Positions 26,434 to 34,947 of a stretch of 64,000 bases of DNA are shown here, in pieces. How positions within the stretch are numbered: the first letter of the stretch is position 1; each line of letters opens with the position of its first letter. Source of the stretch: Lactiplantibacillus pingfangensis (GTDB taxonomy: Bacteria; Bacillota; Bacilli; Lactobacillales; Lactobacillaceae); the NCBI RefSeq assembly GCF_005404945.1, contig NZ_BJDG01000010.1, positions 1 to 64,000 of the forward strand, given 5' to 3'. The translations under genes and the position numbers were made by a program. The notes under the pieces are model-generated. The model searched no databases and was not told where the DNA came from. It saw nothing but the letters and a program-made list of their open reading frames with translations.

Positions 26434-26769
26434 ATGGAAGAAAACGGTAAACAAATTCCTGAAGAAGTGAAAGGCTGGAACTGGGGCGCCTTCATGTTCA
26501 ATATTTTTTGGGGTATCGGGAACAAATCATATCTCCCACTACTTGTACTGATTCCAATCTTTAATCTCGTTTGGTTCTTTATCGTGGGATTTAAAGGTAA
26601 CGGTTGGGCTTGGCAAAAAGGCAACTACACCGACGTGGCAACATTTAAGGCTGTGCAAGCTACTTGGAACCGTGCTGGCTTAGTATGTTTCATCTTATGG
26701 ATCATCGGGTTCTTAGCCTACATCATCTTCACGGCACTCTTTGCATCATTACTTTTTTCAAATTTTTAG
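26434..26769 (+). CDS. Small membrane protein of unknown function
   Basis: Protein of 111 residues with a soluble start (MEENGKQIPEEVKGWNWGAFMFN) and then three hydrophobic segments (about 20-35, 40-60 and 88-110). The opening, with EVKGWNWGAF and a following NxxWGxGN, is typical of a family of small membrane proteins of unknown role in lactobacilli, sometimes a fusion part in other proteins. No catalytic motif is seen. TTTTTGGAGGA precedes the ATG at 26434. It is a single gene between a leader hairpin and a strong terminator. Confidence 0.75.
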   Translation: MEENGKQIPEEVKGWNWGAFMFNIFWGIGNKSYLPLLVLIPIFNLVWFFIVGFKGNGWAWQKGNYTDVATFKAVQATWNRAGLVCFILWIIGFLAYIIFTALFASLLFSNF

Positions 26770-26834
26770 ACCGAAAAGCTTGGCGCTTAATTCATCGTCG
26801 GCCAACTTTTCTGCTTGAGGTTAATGCTATTATT

Positions 26835-26887
26835 AAAAAGACTAGTACCAACTTGCTCTAAACAACAAGTCGATACTAGTCTTTTTT
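26835..26887. terminator. Bidirectional terminator
   Basis: AAAAAGACTAGT and ACTAGTCTTTTTT arms with an inner ACTTG/CAAGT stem, after the small membrane protein gene and facing rplT. Confidence 0.85.
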
Positions 26888-26907
26888 CAATTCCAACTGG
26901 ACCTAAC

Positions 26908-26936
26908 AAAAAAGACGCCACCAAATGATGACGTCT
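26908..26936 (-). terminator. Terminator of infC-rpmI-rplT
   Basis: On the minus strand AGACGTCATC/GGTGGCGTCT pair with two G-U wobbles, followed by a T run. Confidence 0.8.
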
Positions 26937-26969
26937 CCTCTCGAACAATGATGTTCGTTTAAGTTCTAA

Positions 26970-27329
26970 TTAAGCAGCAAGTGCTTTCTTAGCTTCTTCA
27001 ACTAATGCTTTGAAAGCATCAGCATCGTTAACAGCTAAGTCAGCTAACATCTTACGGTTCATATCGATGTTAGCAAGCTTCAAGCCGTGCATTAATTGAC
27101 TGTAGCTAATGTCGCTCATACGGGCTGCCGCATTGATACGGGCAATCCAGAGACGACGGAAGTCACTTTTACGCTTCTTACGATCGCGGAATGCGTATTC
27201 GTATGACTTCATTACTTGGTCCTTAGCAACCTTAAATTGGATATGCTTAGCACCACGATAACCTTTAGCTAATTTTAAAACGCGCTTACGACGTTTACGT
27301 GTTACAGTTCCACCTTTTACTCGAGCCAT
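26970..27329 (-). CDS. rplT: 50S ribosomal protein L20
   Basis: Primary 23S rRNA-binding assembly protein of the large subunit, 119 residues. It has the long basic N-terminal tail ([25 protein letters not shown]) and the globular part with [12 protein letters not shown]20 also represses its own operon in Bacillota by binding the leader before infC; a matching leader is present here at 28111-28250. It is the last gene of infC-rpmI-rplT. The ATG at 27329 has AGGAGG upstream. Confidence 0.99.
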   Translation of the reverse strand: MARVKGGTVTRKRRKRVLKLAKGYRGAKHIQFKVAKDQVMKSYEYAFRDRKKRKSDFRRLWIARINAAARMSDISYSQLMHGLKLANIDMNRKMLADLAVNDADAFKALVEEAKKALAA

Positions 27330-27364
27330 CTTATTTCCTCCTAGATTTAACTAAAACGTGTTAA

Positions 27365-27559
27365 TTATTTTTGTAATAACTTGTGATATGTTTTGACCAT
27401 TGGCTTTTCGATCACAGCCGTACCACGTAATTGGCGACGTTGTTTCTTAGTCTTACCATGGAAACGATGACTGGTGAAAGCGTTGGCGCTCTTAATGTTA
27501 CCTTTAGCGGTTACTTTGAAACGCTTAGCAGCAGCGCGGTTTGTCTTTTGTTTTGGCAT
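27365..27559 (-). CDS. rpmI: 50S ribosomal protein L35
   Basis: Small basic large-subunit protein of 64 residues, starting [19 protein letters not shown] and ending YHKLLQK. An in-frame TTG two codons upstream is open, but AGGAGG spacing favours the ATG at 27559. It lies between infC and rplT. Confidence 0.98.
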   Translation of the reverse strand: MPKQKTNRAAAKRFKVTAKGNIKSANAFTSHRFHGKTKKQRRQLRGTAVIEKPMVKTYHKLLQK

Positions 27560-27580
27560 AATCAATAATCCTCCTAGAAA

Positions 27581-28096
27581 TTACTTCTCAATTTTTGGTG
27601 CTAGCACTAAGAACATGCTTCGGCCGTCCATCTTAGGATAGGCTTCAACCGTTGCAAATTCTTTCGTCGCTTCAATCATTCGGTTCAAAACTTGGCGACC
27701 AATATCCTTATGGGTAATGGCACGGCCCTTGAATCGAATCGAAACACGAACCTTGTCACCTTTTGACAAGAACTTTTGGGCATGGTTCAGCTTCGTGTCA
27801 AAATCATTGGTGTCAATGGTTGGGCTTAAGCGTACTTCCTTAATGCTAACAACCTTTTGTTTCTTACGGGCTTCCCGTAGTTTCTTTTGTTGCTCGAAAC
27901 GATACTTCCCATAATCCATAATTCTGGCCACGGGTGGTTTCGCTTTCGGTGCAACTAAAACAAGATCTAAGCTCGCATCTTCTGCAATCTGCATTGCTTC
28001 TTGTCGTGACTTGACACCTAATTGTTCACCATCACTGGCAATCAAACGTACTTCGTGAGCACGGATGCCGTCATTAACCATCGAATCCTTAGCTAT
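27581..28096 (-). CDS. infC: Translation initiation factor IF-3 (AUA start)
   Basis: Prevents premature subunit joining and proofreads the start codon, 171 residues. The N domain ([21 protein letters not shown]), linker helix ([20 protein letters not shown]) and C domain ([47 protein letters not shown]) are complete. The first ATG (28081) is 24 bases from the SD. GGAGG at 28106-28110 is nine bases from an in-frame ATA at 28096, which gives [13 protein letters not shown], the usual family start. An in-frame TGA at 28103-28105 limits further extension. A non-AUG start is known in infC and lets IF-3 control itself. Confidence 0.93.
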   Translation of the reverse strand: MAKDSMVNDGIRAHEVRLIASDGEQLGVKSRQEAMQIAEDASLDLVLVAPKAKPPVARIMDYGKYRFEQQKKLREARKKQKVVSIKEVRLSPTIDTNDFDTKLNHAQKFLSKGDKVRVSIRFKGRAITHKDIGRQVLNRMIEATKEFATVEAYPKMDGRSMFLVLAPKIEK

Positions 28097-28110
28097 GGTA
28101 ATTCACCTCC

Positions 28111-28250
28111 GTAAAATTTCGAGAAATCCACAAAAAGAGCGGGCGCATAACACGCCCGCTCACTCCCGTTAATGGGAATAAATTCATCGTTCATCTGCCC
28201 GATAACATCTGGTTACCAAGGCGAGAAGCGGGTGCTTCTGCTTTTTTTCT
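28111..28250 (-). promoter_or_regulatory. L20-type autoregulatory leader of infC-rpmI-rplT
   Basis: The leader holds an AGAAGC/GCTTCT hairpin region, a middle part with AACATCTGG, and a strong intrinsic terminator at 28132-28161 (GAGCGGGCG/GCGCCCGCTC plus five T) just before the infC SD. In Bacillota L20 binds such a leader and favours the terminator. The assignment is by position and layout. Confidence 0.75.
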
Positions 28251-28293
28251 CAACTCCAATACTATATCAGAATTGAAATCTGGTGTCAACTAA

Positions 28294-30258
28294 TTATTTG
28301 CTGGCGCCACGACTGTAGTTCTTGACTTCTTCTGAAATCGCATTAACAAACATGTTAATCCCTTCAGATTCCGTCCGTTCTTCACCGTACTTACGAACTG
28401 AGACTGAACCGTTAGCGACTTCTTGGTCACCGACAACGAGCAAATATGGAATCTTCTTCGTTTGTGATTCACGAATCTTATAACCCATCTTTTCATTGCG
28501 GTCATCAATGCTGACCCGAATGCCGTTAGCTGCTAAACGCCGGCGAACGGTTTCCGCATAGGCGCCATGCGCCCCGTTATTAACAGGGATAACCGTAACT
28601 TGTTTAGGTGCTAACCAAGTTGGGAAGGCCCCTTTATAAATTTCAGTCAGGTAAGCCACGAAACGTTCCATAGTTGAAACTAACCCACGGTGAATCATGA
28701 CTGGACGATGTTCTTCACCATCAGAACCGACATACTTCAAATCGAAGCGTTCTGGCAACAAGAAGTCCAATTGAATGGTCGACAAGGTTTCTTCACCACC
28801 AAGGGCCGTCTTAGTTTGAACGTCCAACTTAGGACCGTAGAAAGCAGCTTCCCCCTCAGCTTCGAAGTAATCCAAGCCCATGTCATCCATGGCTGACTTC
28901 AACATCTTTTGGCTTTGTTCCCACATAGCATCATCGTCGAAATACTTAGCCTTGTTAGCTGGGTCACGATAACTCAAACGGAACCGGTAATCAGAAATAT
29001 CAAAGTCTTTGTAAACTTCAACCATCAAAGCCAAGATGTTTTTGAATTCTTCTTCGATTTGATCCATGGCAACGAAGGTATGACCATCGTTCAAGGTCAT
29101 TTCACGAACTCGTGATAACCCAGTTAAGGCACCAGATTTTTCATAACGATGCATCATACCAAGTTCAGCAATCCGCAATGGGAGTTCACGATATGAACGA
29201 ATGTGATGATTGTAAATTTGAATATGTGATGGGCAGTTCATTGGACGTAATTCCAATTGTTCGCCGTCACCCATGTCCATTGGTGGGAACATGTCTTCAC
29301 GATAGTGATCCCAATGACCAGACTGCTTGTAAACATCCAAGTTAGCTAAAACTGGGGTGTAAACATGTTGATACCCGTTCGCAACTTCCTTGTCGACAAT
29401 ATAACGTTCGATTTGACGACGAATCGTTGCCCCGTTTGGCATCCAGTATGGTAGCCCGTTACCAACCTTAGGATCAACGAAGAATAAATCAAGTTCATTC
29501 CCAATGACCCGGTGATCGCGTTCACGTGCTTCTTGACGTTGTTTCAAATCTTCATCTAATTCTTTTTGCTTTAAGAAGGCCGTCCCATAAATCCGTTGCA
29601 ACATTGGATTGCTGGACTTGCCTTGCCAATAAGCACCAGCAACTGACAAGAGTTTGAAGATCTTAACTTTACCAGTTGAAGCTAATTGCGCCCCATCTGA
29701 TAAGTCAACAAAATCCCCTTGCTTGTAGACCACAACTTGGCCATCATTTTCTGCGGCCCGGTCGTTAACCAAGTCTTGTTGATAAGGATCGTCGCCAACT
29801 AACGCTAATGCATCAGCTTGAGATAAAACTTCGCGGACGATTGGTAAATCCTTTTTGATGATTGCTTGCATCTTTAGGCTAACGGCCTCTAAGTCGTCTT
29901 CACTAATTTGCTTGCCATCAGCATCTGGATTGTCGGTATCGAAGAAGAAGCCATTGGCGTTACCTTCGCCACTCCCAAAATGAACTTTAGGGAATAGTTG
30001 TTTAACGGCATTTGCCAAAATTTGGGCCGCGGTCTGACGCAAGACTGCCAGTCCTTCGTCGCTGTCGGCAGCGATGATTTCGATGTTACCATCGGTTGTT
30101 AGCGGTTGACGATAATCAACGACTTGATCGTTGAACTTCCCAGCAACTGACCGTTTGGCCAATGAGGGACTGATTGACTTTGCAATCTCTTCCGTCGTAA
30201 CGCCGGCGTCAAATTGCTTTTCAGCGCCATCAGGGAACTTAACATTAATACTTGCCAT
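28294..30258 (-). CDS. thrS: Threonyl-tRNA synthetase
   Basis: Charges tRNA-Thr, 654 residues. It has the TGS domain (about 1-62), an SAD editing-related domain (about 63-240), a class II catalytic core with motif 1 and the zinc-site cysteine in [10 protein letters not shown], motif 2 ([11 protein letters not shown] region and [13 protein letters not shown]) and motif 3 ([14 protein letters not shown]). The C-terminal anticodon-binding domain is [24 protein letters not shown] 12 bases upstream overlaps the SD, so the ATG at 30258 is used. Expression is controlled by a T-box leader. Confidence 0.98.
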   Translation of the reverse strand: MASINVKFPDGAEKQFDAGVTTEEIAKSISPSLAKRSVAGKFNDQVVDYRQPLTTDGNIEIIAADSDEGLAVLRQTAAQILANAVKQLFPKVHFGSGEGNANGFFFDTDNPDADGKQISEDDLEAVSLKMQAIIKKDLPIVREVLSQADALALVGDDPYQQDLVNDRAAENDGQVVVYKQGDFVDLSDGAQLASTGKVKIFKLLSVAGAYWQGKSSNPMLQRIYGTAFLKQKELDEDLKQRQEARERDHRVIGNELDLFFVDPKVGNGLPYWMPNGATIRRQIERYIVDKEVANGYQHVYTPVLANLDVYKQSGHWDHYREDMFPPMDMGDGEQLELRPMNCPSHIQIYNHHIRSYRELPLRIAELGMMHRYEKSGALTGLSRVREMTLNDGHTFVAMDQIEEEFKNILALMVEVYKDFDISDYRFRLSYRDPANKAKYFDDDAMWEQSQKMLKSAMDDMGLDYFEAEGEAAFYGPKLDVQTKTALGGEETLSTIQLDFLLPERFDLKYVGSDGEEHRPVMIHRGLVSTMERFVAYLTEIYKGAFPTWLAPKQVTVIPVNNGAHGAYAETVRRRLAANGIRVSIDDRNEKMGYKIRESQTKKIPYLLVVGDQEVANGSVSVRKYGEERTESEGINMFVNAISEEVKNYSRGASK

Positions 30259-30309
30259 AAATTGACACACTCCTTCAAAATTTACCCACTCACCAAAACA
30301 CTGCGCCGG

Positions 30310-30550
30310 GACGACAAAAAAGTCCCTAATGCCAGACTAAACTAGCATTAGGGACGTGATTGACGTGGTTCCACCCGATTTTTCAGTGCGACAAGGCACA
30401 CTGACTCATTAGCGCTAATAACGGACGCGTTCCGGCTCAATTGAGCATGTTCACAAAAGTGGTATCTCGAATAATCCGGTCTCAAGCTTCCAGAACTAGG
30501 CTTGGGTCTCTGTAATCCATGAAAATCGAGCATGTCTTTTGCATCTGTTT
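30310..30550 (-). promoter_or_regulatory. T-box riboswitch of thrS
   Basis: The minus strand has the T-box sequence GGGTGGAACCACGT (30363-30376). A terminator follows (GTCCCTAATGC/GCATTAGGGAC at 30322-30354 plus six T, 30316-30321). Upstream lies a long stem I region with a specifier ACC (30461-30463), a threonine codon. Uncharged tRNA-Thr should allow read-through. Confidence 0.95.
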
Positions 30551-30582
30551 TTATTAAACCACTTTCGGCCTAAATGTCAACA

Positions 30583-31518
30583 CTAATCAGTCGGATTTAG
30601 CCGCCGATTACGCCCAATCATTTCAATCTCGGTTGATAAATATCGAACCCGTTGCATGATTCGTTGGGCTTTAATGGGCTCTTCATCACCCTTTTGCGAG
30701 ATGGTTAGATAACCATCCTGCAGTTCTTGCATCGAGAAGTTCGATGAAAAACAGGTTGGCAACTCTTCTTGCATCCGATACTCCAAAATGACGCCCAGAA
30801 CATCGTCTCTAATCCAAGTCGAGGACGCATCAGCGCCAATATCATCGATCATTAAAATCGGGGCGCGTTTAATCGCATCAACTTTATCACCAGAAGTGTT
30901 ATTACTGATTGACCGTTTCATTTCCACCGCAAAGCTCGGAAAATGAATCAATGTCGTTTGATACCCCTTGGCAGCGAGCGCATTCGCCATCGCACCGAGT
31001 AGGAACGTTTTACCAACACCAAATGACCCATAGAGATACAGACCACGATGGAAACGCTTTGGCGCTTGCGTATAAGCATCAATAAAATCCAATGCAGACA
31101 TCAAGGCCGCCGCGCGATCACCATCTTGATCATAGGCGGTCAAATCCGCCGTTTCGATATTTTTGGGCATACTAATCGAGTGAACCCGATGCTTCAAGTC
31201 ACGTTCAGCTTGTGCTTCTTGGAATTGTGCCGTTGGTTGGTACGCAATGTCGATTAAATGATTGCTCATCACTAATTCCGGTTCGTAACCTGGCACTTGT
31301 GTCGGTTCATGTCGCGCAATTTTACGCTTTTCTTGACAAAATTCATAGAGCTTAGTTGCGCTACGATCCAACGCATCACTAGATAGTTCCTGTTGATGAG
31401 CGGCTAAAAACTGTCGAACATCTGGATCTTGAAATACTGCCGTCATGAGTTCCTGATACTGATGATTTAAATTACGCTTATTCATCAAAATCTTTAACGT
31501 CTCAGAAATATTCTCCAT
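30583..31518 (-). CDS. dnaI: Primosomal protein DnaI (helicase loader)
   Basis: AAA+ ATPase that loads the DnaC-type helicase at the origin and at restart sites, 311 residues. The N-terminal domain (about 1-130) contacts the helicase; the typical Cys/His zinc site appears weak here. Walker A is YGSFGVGKTFLLG and Walker B is ILMIDDIGAD. Sensor-type residues follow in TCFSSNFSM and the C-terminal RVRYLSTEIEMIGRNRR. It is three bases after dnaB. A T-box leader for thrS follows. Confidence 0.95.
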   Translation of the reverse strand: MENISETLKILMNKRNLNHQYQELMTAVFQDPDVRQFLAAHQQELSSDALDRSATKLYEFCQEKRKIARHEPTQVPGYEPELVMSNHLIDIAYQPTAQFQEAQAERDLKHRVHSISMPKNIETADLTAYDQDGDRAAALMSALDFIDAYTQAPKRFHRGLYLYGSFGVGKTFLLGAMANALAAKGYQTTLIHFPSFAVEMKRSISNNTSGDKVDAIKRAPILMIDDIGADASSTWIRDDVLGVILEYRMQEELPTCFSSNFSMQELQDGYLTISQKGDEEPIKAQRIMQRVRYLSTEIEMIGRNRRLNPTD

Positions 31519-31521
31519 GTT

Positions 31522-32919
31522 TTAGTCCCCTTTCTCGGAATTTGCCTCTAGCTTGGCTAATCGCTCCGCCAACTGTTTGCGTTGTGCTGCCGTAATTTGG
31601 TTAGTCCCCGCCTTCGCCGCACCACTCGCTTGCTTTTGGGCCCATTTAGGCACAATTTCTTTACGTGGCGCCCGGCCATTACGGGCCCGCGATGGCCGTT
31701 TGCTGGTCGTCTTGGGCTGCTGCCGTTCGTGCAAGTAACTCAGGGCAGCTTCCGGCGTCATGATATCGTGTTGTTGCCAGTCATTTGCGACCGTTTCCAA
31801 CAAGTTCTTATTTAACGCGGCGAGTTCACGATTTTGTAACAAATAGTAAATGACCATATTGATCACAGCATTCGGCAAGACGCCACGATTTACTAAATCA
31901 TGGACTAGCCGACCTTCACCACTCGTGACAAACCCATGTTTTTCCTGCTTGAGCATTTCTAAAAACTCATGTGGCGCCAGTTGTTTTGCAAAGTTAACCA
32001 CTTGTTGCTCAGCCGTCGACAACTTGATCGTGGTCGGCGCAGTGGCACTCGCTGCCGCCGCCCGTGCTTCCAGCTGTTCAGCACTGCTGCCCGTTGGCCG
32101 TTCATAGCGACGGGCAATCAATAATTTTAGCTGACTCTCGTCGAATCGACCGGTCGTCAAGCTAGCCACTTCGCTAATCAACTTGGCCATCTCGATTTCA
32201 CTGATACCATAGACTCGGCTCTCCGTCATAATTAATTGACGGGAACTAGCGACTTGTTTCAGATCAACATAGTTTTGCTTCAAAATTTGGCCCAAAACTT
32301 GCCAATCGAAAGCTTCATCAGTTAAATCCGGCATCGAAATCGGGGTGGCTTCGCGAGGCGTCATATCCGCCCGAACAGCTTGAATTTCAGCCGGGACGTG
32401 GGTCACTTTTTGACTATCAATGTGAAACACATCTAATAAGTTGGCGGAAACATCCGTCGCCGTTTTCAAATCCAATGGCGCCGGGGTAAATTGATCCGCT
32501 AACTGTTGGTATCGTAATTCACCAACCGTATCTAACAGCAAGACACTCAACAAATCATCCGCAAAAAATTGTGCCGCCGGTAGCGGTCGTTGCAAGTCGT
32601 AAATATAAGCCTCACCTAAATCGTCTTGCTGATAGTAGCTCCGCAATAAACCAGTGGCTTCCAACTTTTTGCGCGCCGCTAATACAGCCGGTAGATCAAC
32701 ATTTAAAATGCCTAACAATTCCGTGTGTGACCGCCGATTGCTAAGCTCCATAGTTGGCGCTTGTAAACTGCGTAACGCTGCGGCTAAACTATAGGCGAGT
32801 GGCCCAATTAGCGGTAGATAGAGCTCTGCAAACACCTGCTGCTCCGCCGTGCTCAAGACTGCTGTCATTGGCACAACGAATCCCGTTTTGGGCGACAAAC
32901 CTGGCTCATTTTCAGGCAT
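31522..32919 (-). CDS. dnaB: Replication initiation and membrane attachment protein DnaB (Bacillus type)
   Basis: Not the helicase: this is the DnaB/DnaD-family helicase co-loader of 465 residues that works with DnaI and DnaD at primosome assembly. The N-terminal winged-helix DDBH1 domain (about 20-140) is followed by a DDBH2 region (KLSTAEQQVVNFAKQLAPHEFLEMLK; LVNRGVLPNAVINMVIYYLL) and a basic tail. The start is taken as the ATG at 32919 with GGTGA five bases before it; a GTG at 32928 is open but has no SD. It lies directly between nrdR and dnaI. Confidence 0.93.
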   Translation of the reverse strand: MPENEPGLSPKTGFVVPMTAVLSTAEQQVFAELYLPLIGPLAYSLAAALRSLQAPTMELSNRRSHTELLGILNVDLPAVLAARKKLEATGLLRSYYQQDDLGEAYIYDLQRPLPAAQFFADDLLSVLLLDTVGELRYQQLADQFTPAPLDLKTATDVSANLLDVFHIDSQKVTHVPAEIQAVRADMTPREATPISMPDLTDEAFDWQVLGQILKQNYVDLKQVASSRQLIMTESRVYGISEIEMAKLISEVASLTTGRFDESQLKLLIARRYERPTGSSAEQLEARAAAASATAPTTIKLSTAEQQVVNFAKQLAPHEFLEMLKQEKHGFVTSGEGRLVHDLVNRGVLPNAVINMVIYYLLQNRELAALNKNLLETVANDWQQHDIMTPEAALSYLHERQQPKTTSKRPSRARNGRAPRKEIVPKWAQKQASGAAKAGTNQITAAQRKQLAERLAKLEANSEKGD

Positions 32920-32937
32920 TTTATTCACCAGTTTTCA

Positions 32938-33459
32938 TTAATTATCTTTTTTCGCTTTGGGCGCACGATGGGCCGATTTCGTTGGCTGTTTCGCCAATTT
33001 AACCTTGTCGCGCTCCATCATATCTTGGAGTTCATTTAAGAAGACGTGCATATCCTTGAATTGCCGATAAACACTGGCAAAGCGAATATAGGAAATTTCA
33101 TCAATATCCGCGAGTTTCTCCATGACGTATTCACCAATCACTTGGCTAGAAATTTCATTTTCACCCAAAGAGCGAACCTTATTTTCAACGTCATCAACTA
33201 CGCCGGTCATTGTTTCCATGCTGACAGGCCGTTTTTCTGCGGAACGAATAATTCCCCGCAAAATCTTCTCACGATTGAATTCTTCACGCGCACCGTTCTT
33301 TTTGATCACTAATAACGGTGTTGCTTCGACACGTTCAAAAGTGGTAAACCGAAAGCCACAGTTTTCGCATTCACGCCGGCGTCGAATCACGCGACCATCA
33401 TCAGTGGGCCGACTATCAACTACTCGCGAGCCATTATGATGACAATGTGGACATTGCAT
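32938..33459 (-). CDS. nrdR: Transcriptional repressor NrdR
   Basis: Nucleotide-sensing repressor of ribonucleotide reductase genes, 173 residues. The N-terminal zinc ribbon is CPHC and CENC (residues 3-6 and 31-34), with [22 protein letters not shown] between. An ATP-cone follows from about 49 ([20 protein letters not shown]). The C-terminal tail of about 20 residues is Lys/Ala-rich and longer than the usual 150-residue protein. It lies between coaE and dnaB, the standard order. Confidence 0.97.
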   Translation of the reverse strand: MQCPHCHHNGSRVVDSRPTDDGRVIRRRRECENCGFRFTTFERVEATPLLVIKKNGAREEFNREKILRGIIRSAEKRPVSMETMTGVVDDVENKVRSLGENEISSQVIGEYVMEKLADIDEISYIRFASVYRQFKDMHVFLNELQDMMERDKVKLAKQPTKSAHRAPKAKKDN

Positions 33460-33500
33460 AGACTTCTCACCTCATTTTCTACTTAAACCGTCAAATTATC

Positions 33501-34103
33501 TCAATTTGACTTAATAATCGTTTTCAGCCATTTTAACACGGCCGTTCTTGTTTTATCAACGTTTTCCCCGTTATCAATGACAACATCCGCCCGTTTGACC
33601 TTTTCAGCCAGTGGCAGTTGACTCGCAATTCGCGCGCGCGCCGCTTCTGCGGACAAGTTATTACGAGCCATCAATCGGGTTAAAACAACGTTTTCGGGTG
33701 CGGTAACCACAATCACTTGATCACAAAGATGCTGCCAGCCACCCTCATATAATAACGGGACATCTAAAATCACAGCTACCGGCTGCTGCCGTCCTGCCAA
33801 AGCGATTGCTTCCAGCATGGCGCGCTGAATTGGCATGCGGGTGAGCTCAGTTAGTTGCGCCAGCTTTGTCGAATCGTTAAAAACCTGCTGACCTAACCAC
33901 TGTCGATTGAGCTGACCATCTGCTAGCAATGTTTTGGGACCAAAAGTTGCCGCAATTTTTTGCGTTGTCGGCTGCCCAGGACCTTCAACTTGCCAAGCAA
34001 TTTTATCAGCGTCCACAATCGGCAAGCCAGCGTCCGCCAACATGGCGGAAACCGTTGACTTTCCGGTGGCAATACCACCAGTTAATCCAATCAGTTGTGT
34101 CAT
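33501..34103 (-). CDS. coaE: Dephospho-CoA kinase
   Basis: Last step of coenzyme A synthesis, phosphorylating the 3' hydroxyl of dephospho-CoA, 200 residues. The P-loop LTGGIATGKST is at residues about 5-15, DADKIAW follows, and DVPLLYEGG is the substrate site. The lid is LMARNNLSAEAARARIASQLP. The frame is open to 34136, but AGGTGAG overlapping the mutM stop codon points to the ATG at 34103. It is coupled to mutM. Confidence 0.96.
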   Translation of the reverse strand: MTQLIGLTGGIATGKSTVSAMLADAGLPIVDADKIAWQVEGPGQPTTQKIAATFGPKTLLADGQLNRQWLGQQVFNDSTKLAQLTELTRMPIQRAMLEAIALAGRQQPVAVILDVPLLYEGGWQHLCDQVIVVTAPENVVLTRLMARNNLSAEAARARIASQLPLAEKVKRADVVIDNGENVDKTRTAVLKWLKTIIKSN

Positions 34104-34111
34104 GTGCTCAC

Positions 34112-34936
34112 CTATAACCGTTGTTCGTGCGGGCAAAAGTGCGTCCCACGCTGTGCAACTTTGATCTTTTCAATTAAGGTGCCACAACGTTCACAAGGCT
34201 CACCTTCACGGCCATAAACGTGCAGTTCATTTTGAAATTGGCCAGCTTCGCCAAACGCATTCGAAAAGGAATGGACCGTCGTGCCATGGCCTTTAATCGC
34301 TTTCGCCATCTCATCAATAATATTCTGACGCAAAGTGGTGATTTCAGCCGCTGTCAATGAATTCGCTGGCCGCATTGGATGAATCTTACTCAGCCAAAGA
34401 ATCTCATCCGCGTAAATATTGCCAATCCCGGCTACTTTACTTTGATCGAGTAACAGTGGCTTAATCATCTTTTTCGATTTTTGGAAAATTTCAGTTAAAT
34501 AGGCTACGCTCAAGTCGCTCGCAACTGGTTCCGGACCGATCTTGGCCAGACCGCCAACCGTCAATTCTTCACCAGTTGGCACCAGGGTCATCCGGCCAAA
34601 TTTTCGCGTATCGTTGTACAACAAATCACGATCATCGGTCAAATGGAACACGACATGCGTATGCTTCGTTCGTCCCTCACCGGTTGGCATGACAAAATAA
34701 TTGCCTTCCATTCTTAGATGCGACACCATCGTGAGGCCACCGCTAAACCGAAATAATAAATACTTTCCCCGTCGGTCAACCGTCTGGATGGTCTGCCCGG
34801 CGAGTCGCTGTTTAAAGCTGTCAACATCGTTATTGATGATTTTAGGCCAGTAGACGTCAATACTCGCAATCGTGGCGCCGCTAACTAACCGATTTAACCC
34901 GCGGCGCACCGTTTCTACTTCAGGTAATTCTGGCAT
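34112..34936 (-). CDS. mutM: Formamidopyrimidine-DNA glycosylase with altered zinc finger
   Basis: Base-excision repair enzyme that removes 8-oxoguanine and nicks the DNA, 274 residues. The start is fixed by the catalytic PELPEVETVRRGL after the initiator Met (Pro2 nucleophile, Glu3). An H2TH region is seen as LLDQSKVAGIGNIYADEILW. The C-terminal zinc finger has C248-x2-C251 and C268, but the fourth expected Cys is Glu271 (CPHE). His270 could replace it. It lies between polA and coaE. An upstream open extension to 34966 would bury the N-terminal proline and is not used. Confidence 0.95.
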   Translation of the reverse strand: MPELPEVETVRRGLNRLVSGATIASIDVYWPKIINNDVDSFKQRLAGQTIQTVDRRGKYLLFRFSGGLTMVSHLRMEGNYFVMPTGEGRTKHTHVVFHLTDDRDLLYNDTRKFGRMTLVPTGEELTVGGLAKIGPEPVASDLSVAYLTEIFQKSKKMIKPLLLDQSKVAGIGNIYADEILWLSKIHPMRPANSLTAAEITTLRQNIIDEMAKAIKGHGTTVHSFSNAFGEAGQFQNELHVYGREGEPCERCGTLIEKIKVAQRGTHFCPHEQRL

Positions 34937-34947
34937 TCGATCACTTC

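Noticed and set aside
31522-32919. dnaB as the replicative helicase
   Set aside because: It has no Walker motif; the sequence and its place next to dnaI fit the Bacillus-type DnaB co-loader.
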